The notes below the pieces were generated by a model that saw nothing but the letters and a program-made list of their open reading frames with translations, did no database searches and was not told where the DNA came from. Both the position numbers and the translations under genes were made by a program. Source: Labia minor (taxonomy: Eukaryota > Arthropoda > Insecta > Dermaptera > Spongiphoridae). Taken from it: a stretch of DNA of 64,000 nt. The stretch spans positions 84,742,053 through 84,806,052 of the forward strand of contig OY720344.1 in NCBI GenBank assembly GCA_963082975.1, in the 5' to 3' direction. Positions 35,070 to 47,500 of the stretch are shown piece by piece (within the stretch, counting starts at the first letter, position 1; each line of letters opens with the position of its first letter).

Positions 35070-37731
35070 ATAGTCATCCTATTTCATTTTTTTTTTTTTT
35101 AAGTGAGGCAAAATGATTTTAAAGTGATATTTCTATTTTATTTTATTCTTTCTTCTAATTTATTATCCAGTCCAATGAATCCTGCCTGAATAGATGCCCT
35201 CCATTTTGTTTGTTTTTAATTTTGTTTTTTTATGTAGAGAATTTAAATTTTTACTCTTTAATATTAAAATCATTTTTCCTTAAAAAAAATTTATAACATT
35301 GAAAATATATTTAAAAATACTTGTTGTTTTATAAAATAAATGAAAATTAGCATAACATTGTGTAATTCAACATAAAGTAAAACTTTGTTCATTAAATACC
35401 CACAAAATACACACTTTTATTTTATCATAATATATTATATATTTTATTCTTATAAATTTGTGGTTCCTTGAATGTGATATAGCGTCGAGATTGATTACGT
35501 CCAAAATATGATAAAAACCTGTTTACATACACACTAATTGAAAATATATATATATATATATATATTTATATAAATATAGAATAATAATAGATTAATTTCT
35601 CCATTTCAACTAGTCCTTAAATTTGTAATATGTTAATGAAAATAAAAAAAAGGAAACTTTAATTTTCAATTTCAATGATGATAATTACACAATGTTGTCT
35701 TCAATTTTCAGAAATAAACACATATTTATAATGAAAATTTTTAAAATTTTCAAAAACATTTTTTTCAAATATAAATTTATTTATTATTTTCTCTTTTTAA
35801 AATAATTAAAAATTGAAAGTAAACTTTTTAACAAGGTATATACATGAAACATAAAACATATTTTATTAGGATTAGGAAGGGGAGAATCAATTTTTACTAA
35901 AAAAAATTTCAAAAATATTATATAATCTATATATTTTTATATATAAACAAAATTTTTAGCAATTTTTAACATATTTTACCATATTCTAAAATCGTTTAGG
36001 TCAAATATGATTTTTTTTTAAAATTATTTATAAAATTGAAAAATGTCCAATCATTGATATTTCTTTTTAATTTAATTTAATTAAAATATAATATATTTCA
36101 TATATTGTTTGTGAAAGAAAATTTACAAGTAAGATTTTTGTAATGAATTGAACTGGTGAAAATATTGCCCCAAATATCATATTGAACTCAGAACCCCGAT
36201 GAAAATAATACATATACATTATATATTTTTTATATATCACTAATATAAGATTAATTATATTATGTACCTTTAAAAAAAATAATTCATGATTTTTTTAACT
36301 CACTTATAATTCAATCCATCTAGAAAACGATTTTGACTTTTTATTCATAAAATACCATTGTCAGTAAACTATTTTGCATGGCCATAAATAATTATGTAAT
36401 TCAAAATTATATAAATATACATTTATTTTAAGTCTGAATTAAAATAAGTTTTATAGTAAATTCTAAAATCTGATATTATAACTGTATATTTGGAAAATAT
36501 TACTATTATCGCTAAAAATGTAAAAATATATCGCATTTTATATAGAGTTGATCTCAATTTTTAATATATAATTTAATATATTGTCATTTTGATATTAATT
36601 TTTTAACAACTCTATATAAAAATTTTAAAACTGTTAGGATTTTAATTTGATCCTATCAACAATAGTTCTCTTTTCCTATCTATTAAAGTATCGATAGATT
36701 GCACATAATTATATTGAGCATTTTTTTTCTTTGCTTTTTATTCAATTTATTAATATTGTTTAAAAACTATTCAAATATGTTTAAAAGATAATAATTTTAT
36801 CTATCCATAATCACTTTTTCATTAAGTATTTCAAATAGCAATTGATGTATGTTCAGTATTTTACCTCTTAAGAGTGTTGTGTCTAGTCTTGAAATATTTT
36901 ACTCTTATCTTAACCTAATCAATCAACTCTTAGCTTTATTTAATTAATAAAATATATATTTGTGAAAATACTGAATGAATTTTTATCTTAAAAAGATCTT
37001 ATACAAATTTATTTAACTATTAAAAATTATATTGTGATTTTTTTATTATAATGTTTAAGTTATAAAATAAATAACACTAAATTATATGAAAATAAAGAAA
37101 ATAATTTAAAATTGAACGTTTTATTTATTATTATTTAATCCTGTTTAATATTATATTTTTTTTCTAATTTTACTTTTATATACACGTTTTATATTTTAAT
37201 GAATTATATATACATCGAAATATGCTGATATTTTATATTTGTTAAATAAATATCTTTATTAAATTAATAAAAATCTATGAATACTAAACCTTTACTGGTT
37301 AGTAATCTCAATAGATAAATTGTAAAATATTTAATAAAATTTAATTTGAATCTTACCTTCAATCTAGATTTCCTGTAAATAATAATAAAAATTAATAAAG
37401 ATAGGTAATTATTTACATCCATGGTTTATAGAAATATTTAAAAAAATAAATAATACTGAATTATATGGTAATGGAATTATTCATAATAAACAAATTTATA
37501 AAAAAGCTAGTATATAGATATCGACGATAATTGGTATAATATATATATGCAATTGGTACCTTATTGAATGTGTGCTTTAATATATATTAAATAACTTACC
37601 CTTAATAGGTTAAATTTTTTAATCAATTATTCAATGTTGAATTATGGAGGAAAGGTTGAATTTTCAAATTTATAATAAAAAGAAAGTTAATATTTTATAC
37701 AAAAATTAGATTTTTAGTTTAGGGAATATTG
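35070..37731. other. PTPN4 3' flank, 2.7 kb without a gene
   Basis: The first 140 bp are likely 3' UTR. The rest is AT-rich with (TA)n near 35547-35568 and a small hairpin: TTTTATATAGAGTTG at 36536-36550 and its exact reverse complement at 36607-36621. No coding sequence is seen. Confidence 0.45.
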
Positions 37732-38053
37732 TAAGGTAGAGGAGGGTAATTTCGTCACTATTTTTAAAAATCCTTAATTATCAGAATATAGGACCCATCA
37801 GTATTGAATGAAATTTACTTTTTGAAATTTGGGGCCTTTGGAAACCCCTATTCACAAAAATTATGGTGGAAACAAAAAATTCCTAATCAAGCATTAGTGA
37901 GTATTCTGTTTTATTAAATTTCTTAGCATTTTTCATAAGAATTTAGTACTGTTTCATAAGATTTTTGCTGTCAAGTTTTTTTTCAGAATCTAACTGTGTT
38001 TAACTATTTATTTAAAACAACAAAATGTGGTTATAAACGCTTGGGGCATCTTT

Positions 38054-38070
38054 GGGGGGGGGGGGGGGGG
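38054..38070 (+). repeat. Homopolymer of 17 G
   Basis: An uninterrupted G17 in otherwise AT-rich DNA, inside the TIR element and directly before a TGACGATAATACCT subterminal repeat. Its length is likely to vary or to be misread. Confidence 0.9.
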
Positions 38071-38323
38071 TGACGATAATACCTACAACTAGAAGACTTG
38101 ATGTATTGAATTTCGTCAGTGTGACGATTTTAACTTCATTTATAATTATTTGACTTGTTGTTAAATCGTCAGTCACTTACTTTAACCACTTAATGCTAGG
38201 GTTTTTTTTTGCGAAATGAGGTAAAAAAAAGTTGTTTTTATTTTTAATATTAATAAATTAAAATCATAATATAAACTTAAAAAAACATACAAAATTGAAA
38301 AACGTTAGTTTTTTTAAAAATAA

Positions 38324-39523
38324 TTGGAGTGTCTCCACTCGACTATAAAATAAGTTGACCTGTGGCCAGGTCCGAACCGACCGACGGTTTGAAGTAAATT
38401 AATTTCCAGCTACAGAAACAATTTCAAATAATTTTAATATATCTGTAATGTAATAAAAAACAGATATGGATAGAACATAAATATTTTTAATTTTATTTTA
38501 TTTATAATATATAGCTGAGGTAGCCGGCGTTACCCGAGGCTGTGACGTCATGAAGGGTTGGGTGACGTCATATAATTTTAAATTAAGAAAAACATAATGA
38601 AGATGATTTTTCCCGAGGATAAAACCAATACATTCGTGGTGATATGTAAAAAAATCTCCTCATGTGAAATTTGGTGTGAAAATAACCCTTCCCTTCCTAT
38701 CGTCAATCGCTAATACTACCACTTCCGGTTTCCGGATTTGTACCAAAAGTTGATCAATTCATCCCACTGATGCATTAAGTAAATATACCAAATTTCATCA
38801 AAATCGGTTGAGCCGTTCAAGCTGTACACATCTATACGGAGAGACGGAAGGACGGACGGACGCACGGACAGACATCATGCTAAAAATACTTTTTTCTGTT
38901 AAGAAAATTCATGATTCGTGGTGATATATAAAAAAATCTCCTCATGTGAAATTTGGTGTGAAAATAACCCTTCCCTTCCTATCGTCGATCGCTAATACTA
39001 CCACTTCCGGTTTCCGGATTTGCACCAAAAGTTGATCAATTCATCCCACTGATGCATTAAGTAAATATACCAAATTTCATCAAAATCGGTTGAGCCGTTC
39101 AGGCTGTACACATCTATACGGACGGACGGACGGACAGACATCATGCTAAAAATAATTTTTTCTGTTAAGAAAATGCATGATTCGTGGAGATATGTAAAAA
39201 TCTCCACATGTGAAATTTGGTGTGAAAACAATACCTCCCTTACTATCGTCGGTCGGTAAAAATTTCTCAAATTTGAATTGTATTAATTAACATATATTAT
39301 ATTTAAATTCAATTTAATTAATTATAAATTATAAATTAAAATTAATAAATATATATTAAACCCGCGCGTGTTTGGCTCTTTGTTGATGGCATCACGTCAC
39401 GTGCTGGCACGTGATTGCCGGTCAACCTGTTAAAAAATTAATTCCGGTACTTTCAGAGATTCAATAAAGCTGAAATTCTATATATAGAAGTTTTATATAA
39501 TTTTTTATTAAGTGAAACCCTTG
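38324..39523 (+). mobile_element. Repeat B copy interrupted by repeat A
   Basis: The start (GGAGTGTCTCCACTCGACTA, a small hairpin) and the part after 39264 (TTTGGCTCTTTGTTGATGGC, then E-boxes CACGTG at 39398-39403 and 39408-39413, then GCTGAAATTCTATATATAG) match the right arm of the palindrome at 62312-62945. The 917 bp of element A are inserted directly after GACTAT. No coding capacity is seen. Confidence 0.7.
38347..39263 (+). mobile_element. Repeat A, copy 1, with an internal 270-280 bp tandem duplication
   Basis: It runs from AAAATAAGTTGACCTGTGGC to CGTCGGTCGGTAAAAAT. The ends match the reverse copy at 63208-63855, which fixes the boundaries. Subterminal 11-mers ACCGACCGACG (38376-38386) and CGTCGGTCGGT (39247-39257) are exact inverted repeats. 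Two TGACGTCA octamers lie at 38543-38550 and 38563-38570. The unit starting ATTCGTGG recurs at about 38632, 38911 and 39180; each full unit ends in an (ACGG)n microsatellite. The extra unit explains why this copy is 269 bp longer than copy 2. Confidence 0.75.
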
Positions 39524-40154
39524 GAATGCAATTATTGGTCACATAAACACTCCAAAGAAAATCAGTAAGATGCGAAACTTCCAAATTTTTTAGATTAGAT
39601 TAGATTAGATGGAATTTAATTGTATTTAAATGTAATTAACTTAAATAAAAATTTCATTTTGATTCAGCTGAGTGCAAAGTTGCTTTTTTTACCCATTAGA
39701 TTTTAGAGCAGAAGGAATCCTAAGTAGTAAAATGTGAGTGACGAAATTAACATCAACGTTTAGATGAATTGACGAAATTACCTACATTTCAGTAAATGCT
39801 TAATTTTCTTCCAAAATTTCTGGTATCAGTATCAGTAAGAAAAATTAAAATTAATAAGTTATTCAAATAGGCATTACTGAGTTATGTTGCGAAAAGTCAA
39901 TTAGCATATATGAAAACTAACATGGCAGCATTAGGAAACGTGTACAAAAATGGCTTAGGGTGACGAAATTACCTTCCTTTACCTTAAAGCTAGAAACTTA
40001 AAATTGGAGGAAGGAGATAAATTGTTTAATAAATAACATGATACAATAGATAATTAATTTATAATTTTTATTATAGAAATAAAATTATAATAGTTAACGT
40101 AAAAAGACTTGATACTTTGGAAAAAATATCTTATAAAAATTGTACAGGATATTA

Positions 40155-43100
40155 TTATAATGGCTTCTGATATTGACATTGTATCCATACTCGATACATC
40201 TTCAGCTGTTTACCTCGATTCACTTGTAATCGCCGATCTACAATATTTTGTTTTTCATGAAACCCTTCTTTTAAAAATAAATTCCGAACTTCATCTAAAA
40301 AAAAAAGTTTTTCTAATAACTTTATTTATTTAAATATGATTATATTATATATATATTGAAAATACTAAACATCAACATACCTTGAGTAAAAAAATATACA
40401 AGTGTATTATCACCGCGCGTATATAAACGTTCAGATAAATAACGTTCTTTTTTAAATCTTAATTGAACCATATCATAAAGACCAAAATCGCGAAAAAAAA
40501 TCACTCCACCTGGTTTTAAATATTTATATGCTTCTTTTAAAACGACCGACATTCTAAAAATAAGTATTAAAAAAACATTATTGATCAATTTATTTCACAA
40601 TTTATGTTATAATAATAATAATAATAATATAAATAAATTATAAATCATTTTAAATTTTTAAGTAATTTAATTATATATTAATTTTATGACTTAATTATTA
40701 AGGTGTTCTTGATGTTTATTAAAGAAACCTATTTGATGTAATTGTAATGTTTTATGTTTATCAAATTTTAAATCTCTATTACATTGATATTTTTCTAAAC
40801 ATACGTAAAAGTCCTTAGGCTAACATGGTAAAACACAATTTTTTTATTCAATATAATTGTCTTCAAGAGCAATACACCGATTATAGCGGTCATACAATTT
40901 TTCAATACCATTTTGTAGTATGATTTCCCTTTAGCCTCGAAATAGGTCTCAATTTCGGCGCCAATATCTCTTTAACTGTCCTGAATATTTTTCAAACGGG
41001 CATTTTACGAGATCTGGAAATAGGAAAAAGTCTAGAAGCATTTCGAAGTTCAATTCAAATATTCAAATATTTTTCAAACGGGCATTTTACGAGATCTGGA
41101 AATAGGAAAAAGTCTAGAAGCATTTCGAAGTTCAATTCATAAAATTTTGTCATCGTAATTGAAATGTCGCATTGTCTTAAAGAAACAACACTTTTCTTTT
41201 TCAAATGAAACAGATTTTTCGTGGTTACATTTTTTAAACGTTACAATAATGCTATGTAATATTCACTGTTGATAGGCTGGTCCCTTTTCAGGTAATTGAT
41301 GAATATAATACCATGCGCATCCCTGAATATTGTTGCCATAATCTTACCAGCCGACTGTTGCACCTTTCTGCGCTTTGATTTAGTTCTTCACGTCCGCTCC
41401 ACTTGGCTGATTGTCGATTGGACTTTGGAGTGTAGTGTTGAATCCAGAATTCATCCATTGTAATATATCAACGAAAAAATTCGTCTTTATTTTGGTTAAA
41501 TATGGCTAGACTGCTATGAATAATCACAAAGTTGTTTTTGATCGATGGGGAGCACGTATAGCAGCCACCTTGCACACAGCTTTAACAGGTCCAAATATTC
41601 ATTTATTATATATCATAGGCCTTCCATTGATATTTTTAGAGTCTTAGCTAACTCAATCAACTTTAGTTTACGATCATTCAAAATTATTTTTTCGATTTTC
41701 TTTATTTTTTAGTCAGTAACAGCTTCATTGGTCGCCTACTGGCGCATCATTTTCGATGTTCATTTCGCCTTGTTTAAACCTAGCAAGCTATAATGGTTGA
41801 TTTTTTTGGTACAGAGTTCGAATAATGTCTATGAAGCCCAGCCTTGGCTTCAACAGTATTATTTTTTCAATAAAAAGCAATGTTTTATTAACACACGAAA
41901 ATCCTTTCTATCCTTTTGGAAAATAACAAAACCCCTGCTCATTCAAAATGCAAAATCCGGCAAACCAACTATTCGACAGCTGAAAAATTTATATACATAT
42001 CTTTTGAAAGATAGTACGAGCAAATAATCACATGGATTTAATCTTAGTAATGCGTGTTAGCCTATGGACTTTTCAGTCCAACTCTTATATTCTATAAATA
42101 ATATTTAATTTTTAAATTTTAAGTTAGAAAGAGACTAATGATGTATATATATATATATATATTGAATTCTAAAAAAATGAATTATGGCTATCTTACTTTT
42201 CAGGTGTTATAGCAGAAAGAACGAAGATTAATAGAATAACATCAAGACTTTCTTCAGCGAAAGGTGCATCCCATGGTTTACTCACATCACATACAAATGC
42301 TTCACAACGTTCAGGATTATATTCACTATGTGATTTAACAAGATCAACAGCAGTTTGTGAAAAATCACAACAATATACAAAGAGATTGGAATCTGCACTA
42401 TATTGCAAAATGGGAAAGACACTATTACCAACGCCACATCCTACTTCTAATATAGAACGACGATGGTTTGAAGTCAATGATATTTGAGGAGCTAGATCAG
42501 GGAATTCAGTAAACAACCAATGTCGATCTTTAAAGAAACGATTCTGATGTATACTATAGAAGGAATCCCAATGAATAGGAGCTTCTTTATCAAGGCGTTC
42601 TCGAACACCTAATTTGGCTGGGTGCATTTCTTGTACTTTTATTTTCTCTTTCGCTTCATTCTCTTGCTCTTCGTTCCATTCAACATTGTCCCTGAAAAAT
42701 TTCGAAGTTAAATAAATCACATAGGGTAATATTATTTTAGAAAAATTAAAAATTATTGTGATATCTTTTATTAAAAAACTTCAATATAATTGAATGAAAA
42801 ATATTTAATTAATGTAAGAGTATGAATAAATAATTAATTAGACAAAAAATCTATTACAAAAAAGTTCTGATGGAAGGTATGTATTTATGATTATAATTTA
42901 ATTTATTTTCATTTTTATTAAATTCACAATTACTGTAATTACTTGCAATTATAATTACAAAGTATATAATTATACTTGACACTCTCTAAATATTCAACCT
43001 TTATATCCAAGGTATAAGGCAATTATATTTATAATACCAATAAAATAAATAAATTACCCCAAGATAAATATGTGTAAGGATAATTTAAAGAATACACAAA

Positions 43101-43526
43101 TTAATATGATCGAAAAGTCGGTTTATCAGTCGTAATTTAATTTATACTCTTTAAAAACAAGAATATTAATATTACTTTTTTATTATTAACATCTTAGTTT
43201 TAAATATATTTTTTTTATTAAAAATATTGATTAATTAAAAAGAAATAATAAAATCACGGTAAAAACATACCAAGCATTATATTGAAAAACATTTTTTGGA
43301 TCAATTAAAAATCTGGCACCTAGCCGGGGTCTTTTTGTTTTAAATCTTACAATACTTTTAGTAAATATATGCCCCTTCGATAAAAAATATTTAAAACAAT
43401 ACATGATCCAATTAATTCTTTTCTTTTATTTAATTACCATGCGTTATGTTTAAAAACATCTTCAGAATTTGTTAAATGTCTATTTCCAAATTGTGGTCGA
43501 GTTTCTTGAAAAGTAACTTCTGACAT
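40155..43526 (-). CDS. METTL2: tRNA N3-methylcytidine methyltransferase METTL2
   Basis: Four exons: 43526-43438, 42691-42197, 40553-40381 and 40294-40155, closing to 298 residues. METTL2 makes m3C at position 32 of certain tRNAs using S-adenosylmethionine. The N-terminus [20 protein letters not shown] and DNVEWNEEQ, the block [22 protein letters not shown] motif [17 protein letters not shown] (about residue 110), [41 protein letters not shown] and the end [20 protein letters not shown] all match human METTL2A/B. It lacks the long insertion between FPDLAP and the SAM motif seen in mammals, hence the shorter length. Intron 2 carries a mariner fossil on the same strand. Confidence 0.95.
40807..42073 (-). 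pseudogene. Decayed mariner transposon in METTL2 intron 2
   Basis: Terminal repeats AAAAGTCCTTAGGCTAACA (40807-40825) and its near reverse complement (42055-42073) bound about 1.27 kb, the usual mariner size. On the minus strand, fragments of a mariner transposase appear in order but in different frames: NTVEAK near 41850, a [23 protein letters not shown]-like stretch near 41700, MDE...[11 protein letters not shown] near 41450, SAGKIMAT and [14 protein letters not shown] near 41310, and [10 protein letters not shown] near 41020. Frameshifts and stops make it non-functional. An 82-bp segment covering DFFLFPDL is duplicated in tandem (about 40987-41150). Confidence 0.85.
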
Positions 43527-44038
43527 TTTAGAGAATTTAATTGAAAATAAAATGTCTATATATAAATTAAAATATTTAAAATTTTGTGATTATAAATTTT
43601 GACATTTAAGAATTAGGTTAAATAAAAAAACATTAGAAATTTGAAAAAAAGTAACTACAACGGATACTACTTCGATCCACATGAAAATAAAAACACATTA
43701 TTTATATATTAATCTTATTAATTATCACCACAAATATAAAAGATATATTTATTTATTTCAAAAAGTATTAATATCAAAATTTGATATTTCAAAAAAGCGC
43801 TCGATTTAATTTCTCTATTATAAATATTTTTGCTTATTTCTAATCCAATTCTTGTATATTTTTATAAATATAATGATATTTGTTATAATAACAAAAATAT
43901 TAATTAAATTAAGTTAAAATACTATAGTATTATTTTCTTTTTTGCTGAAAAATTTTAAAAAATTAATTGTTCAATCGAATTTTCAAGCCCTCGAAATCAT
44001 AGTTTAGATTAATAATTATTTTCCTGCAAATAAATAGA

Positions 44039-44081
<43 letters not shown>

Positions 44082-44548
44082 TTAATAAATAATTTATAAT
44101 AACCCACTAACGCTGAATTTTATAATTATATTTTAAAAAATTACCCCTATCTGGTTACCTAGCAACGATTTGTTTATTCTTAAAAATTACGAAAAACAAA
44201 GATCAACTTTTGCATGTATTTGCTTATTACTTTATCTTGCTTATTTCTTATTAAAAAAACTTATATTATTACAGTTCATTTATAACGCGTCAATGTCTTT
44301 TAATCTCAATCAAACAATTCATCTCAGTATGATATGTTTTAATTATATAATACAAAATTAATACAAATTAGTTTTATGTAAATCATATTATATTTTTGAG
44401 AATGGAATTTGTTAAATAGTAAATTATATTTATAAAATGTCATTATATACATCTAAAGAAGACAGAGTTAAATTTAAAAATGTATAATACTTGTTTTCAT
44501 TTTACATCTTAGTTTAATTTCATTCATTATATTCATATATATTTTTAG
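43527..44548. promoter_or_regulatory. METTL2-CEP89 divergent region
   Basis: 1 kb of AT-rich DNA, with an (AT)n run of about 40 bp at 44043-44079. The first exon of the CEP89-like gene should lie here. ATG at 44437 (MSLYTSKEDR, ending in frame at a weak GTTAAA donor, 44466) is one candidate but unproven. Confidence 0.35.
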
Positions 44549-47500
44549 GAACGAAAATCACAACTCCCTGTTCCAACTCAACCATTATTTATTCCAAAAA
44601 ATAGTCTAAATATTTCATATGGCACACTTGATGGAATTGAATCATCAAATATTACATTATCAAATCAAAGTTTTGAAGAAAGGAAGATAAAACGAAGAGT
44701 AATATATCAATTTTTAATATTATTTCAAAATAAGGAAATCACTTATTGATTTACTTTTTAAATTAATCTTAATATCAATTTAAAAAAAATGATTAATTAT
44801 TTAATATTAAACTCATTCATATTCTTATTCAATTATTTCTAACTACCTGCAAATTTGTTACCGAGAAATCCTACTATCATATGTATCTATTATATTTACT
44901 AGATTATATAGAACATCATACTTATCTTTAATTGTATTGTTTTTCATTCAATTTCTAAATTCGATATATTGTTGAGATTCTAATAGATATTATTCGTTTC
45001 TATAGAACTCTAAGAACTCCCGGCAAATAATAATTGTACAATAATAACTATTATATTATAGTCTACAATAAAAAATTATTAAAAGTCAAAATATTTTTTT
45101 GTTAATTTTGAAAATGTCAATATTTTTAGTTCTCTTTATTCAATTGTTTTTTTTTTTTTTTATTTTTATGAAGAGGGGTGAGATAATTAAGAAGAATGTT
45201 ATTCAAATTTCATCTCATAACAGTAATTATTTTTGTAGAAAAAATAATTTTAAAATAAAATTAAAAATGAAGTTAATATTTTTTATTATGAACGGATGAA
45301 ACTAGTATGATAAAACAAATACAATTTTATTAAGGCAAGAACGGTTGAGATGAACAAATTATTTAACTTCAAAAAGTAAAAAAGAAATTCTTTTTCAGAC
45401 ACCATAGTTGCAGGCGCATATAGCTTGAACTTTTTATATTAACTCAATAATAAATTAAGACTAAATTATTTTTTGATTATTTTTTTAGGAAAGGTATCGG
45501 AAAGAACGAACTCAAGATAAGGATCTACTTAATCAAATTATTCTTAAAAAAGATCGTAGTACACCCAACCATCAGCCAAAAGCCAAAAAATCATTAGAAG
45601 AAAAGTTTTTAAAAGAAGAGAGAAATGAAAAAAATGAATTATATATTGAAATTGAGAATTTAAAAAAATTAAACCAAGAATTGAAAAATCGTTTGGAGTT
45701 CCATGATTCAGGCTGTCAATTAAATAGTATTAATGATGAAACAAAAACTCAACAACTTGAAAATGATTGTGAAATGTTGAAGAGTTTAGTTAGGAGATTG
45801 AATACACAATTACAACGTTATCAAGAAAAGTTACATAGACTTACTGGGAATAAATATATCGAAGAAGATAAATTAGTTGGTAAGATGTATAATATTAAAA
45901 TCAATACTTATTCATATATAATTAGGAAATTTATATCTATATCCAGTCAAAAAACAAATAGATAAAAGAGATGAAAAAATATATTGATCCCCTAAACAAG
46001 TACCTATAAGTATTATAACAATATAATAATAATATAGTCTAATTATATATTTTTCTATAATTTAAATATTTATTTAAATAATTTAATCGAAGCCATAGAT
46101 TAAAATTTAATATATTCAATTAAAAGAAATTCAGTTACAATCTTTTGTGATCATAGGTTGATTTCACACACGATACAATTATAATATTCCTCTCTTTAAA
46201 ATTGTTTTTCTTAAGTACAATTTTAAATAAATTAATAAATATTGTTTTTTTTTAAATATTTATTTTCTCTTTATAGGTGATACAAAAGGCATAAAATTAA
46301 ACAAAGTTAGAGAATTGAAACCACTTTTATCAGCTTATGATGAATTATTGGCAGAAAGACAAGAAGTTATTAATCAATATCATTCCGAACTTGGTTCTGT
46401 AACAGTTCGAGTTAAAGATGTTGTGAAAGAAAATCAACAACTACATCAAACAATAGAAGAACTTAGAGAAAAAGTATCTACTTATATTTATATCTATAAA
46501 TAAGTAATATAATATTTAGCAATTGATCTTATCATAGATATAATTTTAGTAAATAATTAATAATTAATTAAATTAAATAATAATTTTAGAAAAAAAATTT
46601 AAAATAATTTTTATTAATTTAATAAATAAATTAATAATATAAAATGTCAACCCAATCCATTGATAATTTCTTTGAGAAATTTAATCTTTAGTTTGATATA
46701 AGATCATATAATTTTTATTTCTAAAATATAATATATATTAAAGTATGGTATAATATTATAACAAAAAACAACAATCGAATATTAGGAGTAATTTAATTGT
46801 TATCAATTTTTTAAAATATTTTTTTAAAGAAATATTTTTTTTTAGAGCGAAAAAAATAAATTTGAAAATGAATCATATCGACATCAAGAAAATTTATTAA
46901 ATGAAGAAAAAAAAATCTTAATAGAGCAATTGGAAATATCTAAACTTAAATTTGAAGAAATGACTGAAATGTTTACTAAAAAAGGTATTAAATTATAAAC
47001 CGTTGTCGATATGAGATGGGTGACCTCAACATTTGCTTATTTGCTCTAAGAGTTGCTCTTTGTTAAGTTTGATCTTGATACCTGCAGCTCCTCATATATA
47101 TATATCTTAAGGATTTTCTATCATTAATATTAAATATTTTATTTAGTGGATGAAAAAGAATTAAAACTAGAATCATTACAAGATAAATATAATGAAGCGC
47201 GAGGAGCACTTCTTGTTCTTCAAGGGCACTATTCCAATATGAAACAAGAGGTCTTGAAATTACGAGCCGATACTGAAGATCATATTCCAAAATCACTTCA
47301 TGTTTCTGCAGTTGAAGAATGTCGAAGGTGAAAATTTAATACGAGCATTAAAAGATATTCACATTCTTATATTCATGCAATGCAAAATATAATATTTAAT
47401 TAATAATTTCTATCGTATTGTGTATCATAATGAATTAAATTTGATTTCTATTTTTAGACTTTTTGAAGATTTGAAGTTGAGGTATGATAATGATAAAAAA

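Larger units (their letters stand above)
37732..39986. mobile_element. 2.25-kb TIR element with subterminal repeats and nested insertions
   Basis: The ends at 37732-37758 and 39960-39986 are inverted repeats matching at 25 of 27 positions; the inner part is GGTAATTTCGTCAC. If the first TA is a target duplication, the element fits the TA-inserting class. The motif TGACGAAATTACCT recurs inside: 38071-38084 (variant), 39738-39751 (variant) and 39770-39783. There is no transposase frame, so it is non-autonomous. It contains repeats B and A (38324-39523) and a run of 17 G at 38054-38070. Confidence 0.7.

Noticed and set aside
38998-39270. 90-codon minus-strand open frame
   Set aside because: Falls wholly inside repeat A, is not kept in the other copy, and resembles no protein.
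40109-40333. 74-codon plus-strand frame
   Set aside because: Opposite strand of the last METTL2 exon, which matches the family to the stop codon.
44043-44079. Long (AT)n run as a possible functional element
   Set aside because: Simple microsatellite; many similar but shorter TA runs occur throughout the window.
44282-44361. ATG opening MSFNLNQTIHL as the CEP89 start
   Set aside because: Its only donor is in phase 1, which puts the next exon out of frame.
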